A stretch of DNA of 64,000 nucleotides, taken from the NCBI GenBank assembly GCA_010093605.1, contig MU004192.1, forward strand, positions 4,770 through 68,769, in the 5' to 3' direction. Below the pieces are notes generated by a model. That model made no database searches. It was not told where the DNA came from and saw only the letters and a list, made by a program, of their open reading frames with translations. Below are positions 55,865 through 64,000 of this stretch, in pieces; within the stretch, counting starts at the first letter, position 1; each line of letters begins with the position of its first letter. The position numbers were made by a program, and so were the translations under genes. The DNA is from Lophium mytilinum. Its lineage: Eukaryota > Ascomycota > Dothideomycetes > Mytilinidiales > Mytilinidiaceae.

Positions 55865-57472
55865 AAACACCTGTATTCACCATTGGAGCCCTGCGCAACG
55901 CCGCTCGCCATGCCGCCCTACTCCTCCGGTTGTATACGCCGAGACAGGTCGTGTCTTGGCCGCAATGCTCGTGTCAACCTCCCTTCAGCACTTGCAAGGT
56001 AGCCTCGTTTGTCCCGGACGGGCACGAGTTTTCCGACCGCCCCCTCCAAGGACACGAAGACGGGACCATGCAGCCTATCACGCTTCTCAGCCACTGACGA
56101 CGCCTTCGCCATCGGGACATCTCATTTGCCATCGTGACAACTGCCATTTCCAGCTTCTCGAAGCGGCATGGTTGGTCACCACACCCTATTGATGTAACCC
56201 TCAGCTGTCGTCCGTATTTCTCTGCGGAACACTGTGCCCGCACGCCCGTAACAACTGAAGCAGTCAGGCGGACCCGCTTAAACACCACACCCCGCTTCCA
56301 CCTGAAATCCTCCTCCAACTAACGCCGCCATCGGGGACTCGGGTTCTCGGGTCATCTCAACATCAACATCATGTCTCCAATGCTCGGCATCTCGCCAAGG
56401 ATCAATGAGCAGCAGGTGAGCAGCGGGTCAGGCCGCCCAGATGCGCCCGTGGATCGTCGAGCCGGTAAGCCCGTCAGCACTTACTGCAGTTCTTCAACAC
56501 CCCACCTCTCATGAAGATGCGGCAGCCGACCCGGCCTAGGCAGTGAGCTGAGGGGCAACCACAGACCGCAGGTTCGCTGGGCGCCTGAAAAGCTGTAGGG
56601 CTGCAAGCCGCCACCGGCATGTTGGCGATCCGGCTCCTCGCGATGAAACCTCGATGCCAAGACATAACCGACGCTTTTCTTCAAGAGTACCAAGTAGAGG
56701 AAGGATCAGGTACCTATGCATTGAAATAGTCAGCTCACTCCACTCGTTTTTCCACCCACGAGGCGAGACAGATGTAAGTCCATTGAGGCACGAATGTGAG
56801 TCTGAGGATCAATGTCAAAGTCAATAAACCGTATTTAGTAGACCATTCTCCACAATAATAAATGCGCTCACCGTCCCAATAAACACCACTATTCTTGATC
56901 GTGATATCCCGTTCGCTTTAGAAATAGACTCAACCTCAGGCCCGATGCAACTGCTGATCAAGATTACAGGTTTCCGATTACGTTTGAGGTGGCCCTTTGC
57001 ATTGGCCTCGCCACGTACATACGTCGAAATCACGCCTCTTCTGCCAGTTGAGAATACTAACCTCCAAGTCTCGAGACATGGCTCGTCCGGTTCGCGCTCC
57101 GGCTTTTGCCCCCTTATCCCCGCTCCTCCCAGTCACAATCGCCGCTGTGAATTGGAAGCGTCGGCCCTGTGAGAATGATACCTGTGTTAATGATACTCGC
57201 CACATATCTCCATCCCTGTCTCAGGACCGCCACAGCCCAAGTTGTCCAAAACCCGACCGCCCGACCCCCGCGTTCGGCTTCTGGAAACCTGGTCGCAGCT
57301 TTTGTTTCTTGCTTTAACATCATGCGAGCTGCCACACTTTCTAAAGTGTTTGTTCTGAGGTGCACTGCAGCTTGGTTGCACGGAATTGGTTCTTTACAGG
57401 TTCAACATTTGCACTGCATACTCCTACAACAACCTGACTACATCGTACCCTAGTAGCTACTACGATAGATAT

Positions 57473-57496
57473 CGAAACCCGGAAATCCGGGTTTCG
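57473..57496. other. Perfect 10 bp hairpin
   Basis: Arms CGAAACCCGG and CCGGGTTTCG flank a 4-base AAAT loop. Twelve bases upstream lies the 12-base palindrome TAGTAGCTACTA (57451-57462). No T-run follows and no gene ends here, so a simple terminator role is unlikely; it may be a binding site or a structured RNA element. Confidence 0.6.
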
Positions 57497-58208
57497 GGCA
57501 TCTTCTTGATTGCAACAGTAGTGCGGATTGCCTAACAGAAACCCACACGCCTTTGTGATGGAGCAGTAGCCGTCTTGGTAATGCAGTGGTAGTGTTTCGT
57601 ATCCCAAGTCTTGAAATGGCCTGCTCGTTACATCTTACTCATAACGAGACATGGAACCATCCAACCCACCCATGCAGATCTACGATTTCTCCAAACCTAG
57701 CACCAGCATCCGCTCCTCGCCCGCTCCATCATCAACCCAACCCACATCACATGTCACGCCCAGTACACAAAGATCGTCAGACCAACTCATCTCATTACTT
57801 CTTCGCCGTCCGAGTATTAGACATCCTACGCCTACAGCCGGCCATCCTATACAACACGCCAGCACCAACGCTCCTAGTCGCTCACCTACAAAGAAACCAA
57901 GCCCCTCGAAATCAGGCAATCCGCGTGCCCACATGTATCCCATTCGTAACGTGACATTAAACAGTGCATGCGTTAGAAAGCGCGCTCCGCTCATCCAAGC
58001 CCTACCCCATACCATACCGCCTCTAACTCCTCACAATGCCTGTAGCCGTTACGCGCGCGACGAGAAGCGCGCACAAGCGAGTAAGCAATCGAATCACCCT
58101 AACGAACCGTAATCGTGAGAAACGAGAAAGGAGCCTCAGGCCAAACGAGACTGTAGGCCGCTACCGCCCATGCAAATATAAAACCGGGAAAGTGCTTGCT
58201 TGCCCCCT

Positions 58209-60955
58209 TCAAACAGCCTCTCCGAAGAACTGGCTCGCCTGTATGATATCCGCGTCGCCGTTCGCGAAATCCCAGCCTACAATCGTCGGGTCCTGGCTAC
58301 AGCAGATGATGCGGCGGGCATCGAACTGCAGCTTGAAGACGCGCGAGTTGACCTGGCCGCCCACGGGCTGCGGAGCCGGATGGTGATGATGATGGTGGTG
58401 GTGAGGCGCCGGGTTAGGGTTCTGCTGAGCAGGACCTTGTGCTGGCTGGACGGGTGCTGCTGTTGCGGCAGCGGCGGGCTGGGGTGGGAGATTCGTGGTA
58501 GTAGCGGCGACGTTGACTGTGACCGTTGTTGTGTGGCCTGCTTGCTGGCCTGCTTGAGCGGCGGCTTGGAGAGCTTGTGCATGCTGAATTAGCTGGACCT
58601 GCTGTGCTGCAGCTGCTGCATTCTGAGCCGTAGCACTCGCAAAATTGTGCAGGTGTGAGTTGTTAGCAACGCCAACGTGAGCTGGTGGGGCCTGCGCGTG
58701 GTTCTGATTGTTGGGGGGATGAGCAGCCTGTTGATTGTGAGTGGCCGGTCGTCGAGGGCGGCCACCTGCGGCGAGAACAGCCTGGTGCTGGAGGAGCGTC
58801 TTCGAAGGCGCCCACCGGCCATCCGTCTCGCGCTTCCAGATAATCACAGTCTCGTCGTAAGAGCCAGACACGATCCGGGCCCACCGGCTCGACCCGCCGC
58901 CAGGGGGGAGCTTGGCGCCTAGCGCAAAGATATCCTTGGGATCTCGGGAGCCTGCATTCCGCGCGCGACGCTGCTCCCTCGTGAATTCGGTGGGGACAAG
59001 CCCCTTTTCGCGAGCCTCGAGGAACTGCATGTCAATCGCTTTGGCCTCGGCCGCCAGCTCCTTTTCGTTCCCGGGGAGGTCGCTGAACTGGGCCTGTACT
59101 GTACGGACCAAGTTGCTGTGGCCCTGCAAGCAGGCAACCTCTGCCCCTGTCTCGCTGCAGAAGATACGCACTGTCTCGTCACTGCTGCCGCTCACGATCC
59201 GCCGACCGTCGTACTGGACACATGCAATGCCCTTGGTGTGGCCGGTAAAAGTCTTGATTGAAGACCCATTGCGCACATCCCACACCTTGATGCTGCGGTC
59301 ACCCGATGCCGACACGATCCGGCCGTCGAGAATCTGGATGGCGTTGACAGCCGCACCATGTCCTTCCAGCGTCATGATCAGACTGTAGGGTTTTAGAACC
59401 TTGGCGCGTAGAGCCTGGCCTTCCAACTGCTGCTGCATGTTGATAATGTACGAGGGAAACCGGGCGCCGGCCGTCGTAGTTCTAGGATATGCATCATCTG
59501 TTGGCCGCAATTCCTTGCGGTTCCAAACCTTGATTGTCTTATCTTTGGAGCATGTTACAAGGTATGTATCATCGAACCGAAGATTAAGGACTGATTCCGA
59601 ATGCGCCTTTTCCAGCTTCTTGATAAGCTCTCCCGTCGAGAACCGCCATAGCAGCACGTGACAGTCGCTGCCACCCGTAACGACGATGTCTTGCTCCGGC
59701 CGCTCGTCAAATTGTAGACACAGCACAGAGGCGGCGTGCCCTACCAGAGGCGGCTGCACTAGGCGTTGGGTGTCCAGATTCCAGATCCGGATTGTCTTGT
59801 CCCGGCTTCCGCTCACTAAGTATTTGCCAGAGTACTGTATTGTGTACACGCATTCCGTGTGAGCCTCCTCCTGGTGGTTGGGGTGTGGCAGCTGGAAATT
59901 TAAGTAGCGGCCAGTATTCCAATTTTCCTCCAGTCTCCGCTTCTGCTTGTAGAGATATTGCCAGTTGATCTTCGCGTCGGGACTTGGTAGTATCAGTGAT
60001 GGCTTGACCGGCGGGTCCAGGGCCATCGGTGAGATGGACAATATCGAGGAGGTTTGGGGAGACATGGTGGATTGATCTCCGCCCGGGATATCATGAAATG
60101 CAACATCTTGCATCCTGTCGTCAGTACCACTGGTAGCAGTGTCGTCGGCCTCCACAATGCCATGCTGCTCTCCCCACGCTGGCGTGCCCTCCTGTGAACC
60201 GTCCAAAGTGAGAGGCTGAAGGCGATTATGGATGCTTCCATCTGTCGCAGCTCCGTCCCCGAACAGCGTTTTCTCTCTAATGCGTTTCTTGTGTGATTGC
60301 GGCTCATAATCCATATCTTCAGCCGTTCGTGCCCGCGTCTTGCGCTCCTTCATCTCCGCCTTCCGCAACTTCTCCGTTTCCTCATAGTTCCGAACTTGCT
60401 GTGTATTCGACGTCCAGCCTTCTAATCCAAACAGTAGTTTCCACAAGGGGCTATCCAGCGTCCTCATTCGCCACGCTCTGGAGAGAGTCGAGGCGCGCAA
60501 AAGGGTCTCTGGTTCCAAATAGGAAAATATCTGGAAAGTTATTTCGGGCGGGAGATAGATGACCGGGTCCAGATGTAGCAGAGGGTTCAGCCTCTCGACT
60601 AGGCCAGCTATGGACGACGTCTGTAGTGAGCGGAGGATGGCATAACAAAATTCTACAACTATCAGTATATTGAGGATATTGCCGCATCTGCCATAGTGCT
60701 CTTACCGCTGCGTTCGCCTTCACTCATGCCTAGGATGTAGTCCGGCAGAACATACTGGGCATCTTGGTCGAGCCCTTCGCCTAACCTCGAGTCCGTTCGC
60801 ATTACCGTGTCGCTGCCCGTCTGGCTCCGAGTCTCCTCGGAGTACCCCTCGTCGATCTTGAAAGACGAGTTTATCATCGAGGGTGCTCGGAATGCGGGGG
60901 TGTATGGGGAGCTACCAAAGGGCCCTGCGCTCGAGTTGGGTAACGAACCAGCCAT
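58209..60955 (-). CDS. F-box/WD40-repeat protein (SCF ubiquitin ligase adaptor)
   Basis: Two exons, 60955-60706 and 60652-58209, with a 53 nt intron (donor GTAAGA, acceptor TTGTAG); 897 residues from MAGSLPNSS. The F-box is at about residues 117-160 (LPPEITFQIFSYLEPETLL, then STLSRAWRM). WD40 repeats start near residue 350 (YLVSGSRDKTIRIWNLDT) and include IVVTGGSDCHVLLWRFS, YLVTCSKDKTIKVWNRKE, RIVSASGDRSIKVWDVR, RIVSGSSDETVRIFCSE and RIVSGSYDETVIIWKRE, with a final blade after a long insertion (RRIICCSQDPTIVGWDF). The insertion (about residues 700-850) is Ala/Gln/Pro-rich and ends in eight histidines. The architecture matches the fungal FWD-1/SconB/Met30 class; I cannot tell which one. Confidence 0.88.
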
Positions 60956-61721
60956 GTCGAAAGCCAGGATGGTCCCGGGTGGCGCGAGCAATACGGTCGG
61001 ACAGCCTTCTCAGCTTATGGTAGGTTGCGTATACGGCAGGCCGTCTATTGGATTCGGCGGTGGGGCGCGTTGCACCTTCGGGGGTCTCTCCGGCGTCGGA
61101 GTGTGTTTGTTGGGGTCTTTGTGGGTAGGCTTCGCGGTATGGTGTCCGGCCTGGAGGAGTGAACTGTCAGACGCGGGTTAGCCTTCCAGCAAAAAAGGCC
61201 GTTCAGTGAATGAAGGTGCAAGGCGGAGCACGGCGCTCGACACGGGTGGCAGTGGTATGTATAGGCGTGGTGGGAGGCTGACTAGGGTTCCAGGCTGATG
61301 CGGCTCGTGCCAAGGGATATATGGCGCTAACCGAATGTGGCTGCTAAAGATCACAATACGCACGCTCGTGACGCTCAAGGGCGCTCAAATCGATTTATCA
61401 CGACCGACATGTAAAAGACTTCGTTTTGAGATCCTTCTATCATGATACGTGTCACTAATTGGGCTCGAGATTCCAGTACTATATATGCAAAACGGTGCTG
61501 GAAACCTGTGGAAGGAAGCCATGCAGAATATCTGAGTTTCGATCACTAAACAGGTACCTTCACTTTGAATATCAAGAGTCTATTCATCTAGGCTTGGTTG
61601 TTGCTCATTAGAGTACTATACCAGCATTTCTAGGGTATGTACCTTCTTCATCAATACACGTCTTTCCAAAGACCTCATATACAAGACATCAACCCATATA
61701 CCTCCCATCCATCCGATCGTA
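60956..61721. other. Intergenic
   Basis: Promoter of the F-box/WD40 gene and 3' flank of the glucanase. The 124-codon plus-strand frame at 60807-61181 is antisense to the first exon. No gene. Confidence 0.45.
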
Positions 61722-63058
61722 TTACTTGCAGAACTTCCCAAACTTGCGGTTCGTGATGGGCTGTGGGAATAGTCCGCCATCTAAGAGCTGGAACAAGTCC
61801 CACTCGCCGGCGCCGCCCTCGGTCTTGAAGTTCCAGAACATCCAGCCCTTAGTTTTGGACTCGAACGTATCTAGCTGCGTCTCGATGTACTTGCGCACAT
61901 CATCCTTCTGTGATTGTGTCCAGCTCGACACCTTGCCAGTTTTACCCGCACAAGAACCAGTACGCGTAGCACCATCCCAGGTTCCTTCATATCGATTTCC
62001 ACGCTTGAAACCATTCAGATGCGGCGCGCAGTCCGTCAACGCGGCTGACCACTCGCCCACAAACGTCCACTTGTCCGCACCGTCGTAGCTGCCGGCCGCG
62101 TCGCAGACCTGTTGCCTGTGCTGGGCTGGGGTCATCTTGATCAGATTCTTATCAAAAACCTGGTACTCGTGATGGTCCATCACCACACCCTGCGCGTTGT
62201 TGTCCGACGGCGTCAGGAAGCCGTTCCAGTAGGCCGGGCCGAAGAAGCCATCATGCAAAATGACAGGAGTGTCGCTGATCTTGCGGAGGTTGTTGTAGCC
62301 ATCGCGGTAGAACTTCTTGGTGATAGCGCCGTTCGTGTCAATGACAGGCATCAAAGGTTCGTTGACAAGCTCGATGCCGACGACCACGTCCTGATAAGCC
62401 GCTTTGGCATACTTGTTCTCAATCACGGCTAGGACCGCATGCGTCTGAGCAATGCTGTCGCCAGCGCCCCACGTGGGATTGCCGGTATCAAAACGGTGGC
62501 CCGAGTTGTCGAATCCGTTTTGCGATTTTGGTGCGCCATGTAAATCAATCAGCACTTTCAGTCCGGTAGACCTGGCCCATCCGATCGCATTATCAAGGTA
62601 TGGGGCTGTCCCGGAGGTGTAAGGTCCTCCGTAGTTCTTGTAGGCCCAGTATCCGATTGGAATTCGAACGATATTGAATCCCGCTTTCTTGATCTTCTGG
62701 AAATCAGATAGTGAGACCCAACTATCCCAGTGTGGCTTGAGGACTTTCTGGCATCCTGCCGCGCCCAGTTTGGCGCAGAGCGTCCATTCGTCGTGCACTT
62801 CGTCGGTTTTTGAGTTCGCCAAGTAAATTGATGGAGTGATAAAGCTTCATATCGTCAGTGAATCGTGTGCAAGTAGATAACAATTTCTATCATTTACGGT
62901 TCGGTAACAAGCCATCCTCCGATATTCACACCCCTGACTTTTGTATTACCCCAGTCGAAGGCCACAGCGCGCGAATTGAGGCCTCTGTGATGAACATGTT
63001 CGGCGGCACATGTCGTCACTACCGCGGCCGCGACCACAAAGCAGTTCTGCAGTAACAT
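61722..63058 (-). CDS. Secreted exo-beta-1,3-glucanase (GH5 subfamily 9)
   Basis: Two exons, 63058-62898 and 62844-61722, across a 53 nt intron (donor GTAAAT); 427 residues. The intron must end with GAAG (AAG acceptor, 62847-62845) to join GVNIGGWLVTEP to FITPSIYL, a junction conserved in the family. A signal peptide (MLLQNCFVVAAAVVTTCAA) is followed by FDWGNTKVRGVNIGGWLV. Catalytic residues are the acid/base Glu216 in ELVNEP and the nucleophile Glu318 in FVGEWSAAL; DLHGAPKSQNG and HHEYQVF line the active site. The enzyme removes glucose from beta-1,3-glucan ends and acts in cell-wall remodelling. Length agrees with fungal EXG1-like enzymes of about 400-450 residues. Confidence 0.92.
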
Positions 63059-64000
63059 AGCACAAAAAATTGACGCAGTAATGCTTTAGAGTGACTGGAG
63101 TGACATTGAGGGAAAAGAAGTATAAGTATATTAGTCCGGACTGAGCTACCCTTGCATTACGAGCAATGGGATGACACCATGGGTAAAGGAAATAAACTGC
63201 TGCTGTCCCGGAGCAAGGAACCAGGTGGGGCAAGGCGTTCTCCTGAACAAACATATGAGCGAATGACTGATGATGAGTGTTGCATGGGAAACAGCAGATC
63301 ATGCGCGATTCGTTAAGAGACCAATTTCGCCTGGAACGCGACGAACAGAAATATCGACACCGTCGCGCCCTGGTGCCTGTATCAACACCGAGTTTGCCCG
63401 TGATGTGATCTGAAATCAGAGGTCTGCCATACCTCTTTGGGATGTGACGAGCTTCGAGCAGAATTGTCATTGGAAGCTCAAAGGGACTTGGCAAGCCACC
63501 GAGTGAATTGGGATAGATTGATGCGAAAAGTCAGCACCTAGTCAGGCACACCAGGCACACCAGGCACGCCAGGCAGGGGTTGATGAGACCAGGCGTGCCA
63601 GACCACGCCGTCGTGCTCTCAGCTCTCCACGCGAGCGTCGGCGGCGGCGTCGATCCCACAGGGAGGCGGACGTTTGATGTCACGAAGCACTGACATTGCG
63701 AATCGTGGTGTTGAAGGCCGATTAAAATCGTTTGAACTTTGATGCGATTCTCTGCATTATCAGGAAAGGGCTCGGAGATCTTTGCGTCTCTCAAATGAAG
63801 CCACGGCTATCCAGCGGAAAACCGTAGGTTCTTCTCCAATCGGCTCCTCCGAGGTCATGGTTGCCGGTTTTTAAAAAGTGGACCGGCAATTAGACGCCCG
63901 GACGACGCCCCTTAATTCATATCCACGCTACCTCCGCCTATCCTGTCACTGTCTTATCATATCGATACCCCGCAAGCGCCATTGAGTAATCCATATGCAG
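63059..64000. other. Intergenic, right end of window
   Basis: Promoter of the glucanase and unassigned DNA. Contains a short 9 bp minisatellite at 63542-63576. No gene with recognisable motifs reaches the right edge. Confidence 0.45.
63542..63576. repeat. 9 bp minisatellite (CAGGCACAC)
   Basis: About four tandem copies of CAGGCACAC with small changes (CAGGCACGC, CAGGCAGGG). Confidence 0.8.

Larger units (their letters stand above)
55124..58208. other. 3.1 kb intergenic region upstream of the ABC transporter
   Basis: Longest gene-free stretch outside the RIP block. Several 100-170 codon frames occur on both strands around 55.4-56.1 kb and 57.6-58.1 kb, but they are rich in Arg/Cys/Ser or Pro/Ser, overlap each other, and have no motifs. 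It probably holds a long regulated promoter of the transporter plus the 3' flank of the F-box/WD40 gene. It contains two CCGCGGAC words, the palindrome CCTACGTAGG at 55258-55267 and the hairpin at 57473-57496. Confidence 0.5.

Noticed and set aside
55399-55911. 170-codon minus-strand frame upstream of the ABC transporter
   Set aside because: Cys/Arg/Ser-rich, no motif, and overlaps equally long frames on the other strand; likely GC-rich chance frame.
57577-57660. Possible tRNA-Gly-like sequence (TGCAGTGGTAGTG)
   Set aside because: No T-loop consensus and no cloverleaf pairing.
57651-58112. 153-codon Pro/Ser-rich plus-strand frame
   Set aside because: Low complexity, no domain, and lies in the 3' flank of the F-box/WD40 gene.

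Overview
The window is genomic DNA of a filamentous ascomycete (Pezizomycotina). Introns are short (about 49-143 nt, most 50-62) with GT..AG ends. The gene families are typically fungal: 2EXR/F-box-like proteins, HET-domain remnants, a PDR-type ABC transporter, a FRE-type ferric reductase and a GH5 exo-beta-1,3-glucanase. The left end is an AT-rich block almost devoid of CpA and TpG, the signature of repeat-induced point mutation (RIP). A member of the Dothideomycetes, perhaps Mycosphaerellales-like, would fit, but that is inference.

Layout. 1-3490: RIP-mutated non-coding island with 211-221 bp tandem repeats and a 90 bp inverted repeat, ending abruptly. 3.8-6.2 kb: a possible tiny spliced gene and two tandem 2EXR paralogues. 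7.9-19.4 kb: mostly intact genes (TLC-domain membrane protein, multi-pass membrane protein, protein with a pentapeptide minisatellite, mitochondrial seryl-tRNA synthetase, BTB protein, kinase-like protein). 19.8-21.5 kb: a decayed gene of unknown family. 22-31.4 kb: FAD monooxygenase, ferric reductase, a divergent pair of NAD(P)-binding proteins, and an acidic hypothetical protein. 32.8-36 kb: a decayed GH127/DUF1680 glycosidase and a HET-domain fossil. 36-41.4 kb: two small spliced hypotheticals and a co-oriented SDR plus cytochrome P450. 41.8-46.8 kb: a second HET fossil, an intact membrane protein, and a head-to-tail junction of a truncated DUF2235 hydrolase and a broken F-box/LRR gene. 47-63 kb: NmrA-like protein, U1 snRNP protein C, a 1563-residue PDR ABC transporter with a 3.1 kb upstream region, an F-box/WD40 protein, and a secreted exo-beta-1,3-glucanase.

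Functionally this is a mixed neighbourhood: conserved housekeeping genes (seryl-tRNA synthetase, U1-C, F-box/WD40, glucanase) interspersed with accessory and decaying genes. I see no clear biosynthetic cluster, CRISPR array or complete mobile element. The most notable signals are the RIP block, several pseudogenes outside it whose premature stops fit CpA-to-TpA changes, a two-gene breakpoint near 45.57 kb, and three introns whose reading frame demands an unusual AAG acceptor. Many gene models were rebuilt by matching splice sites to frame and family; exon coordinates are given in each entry.
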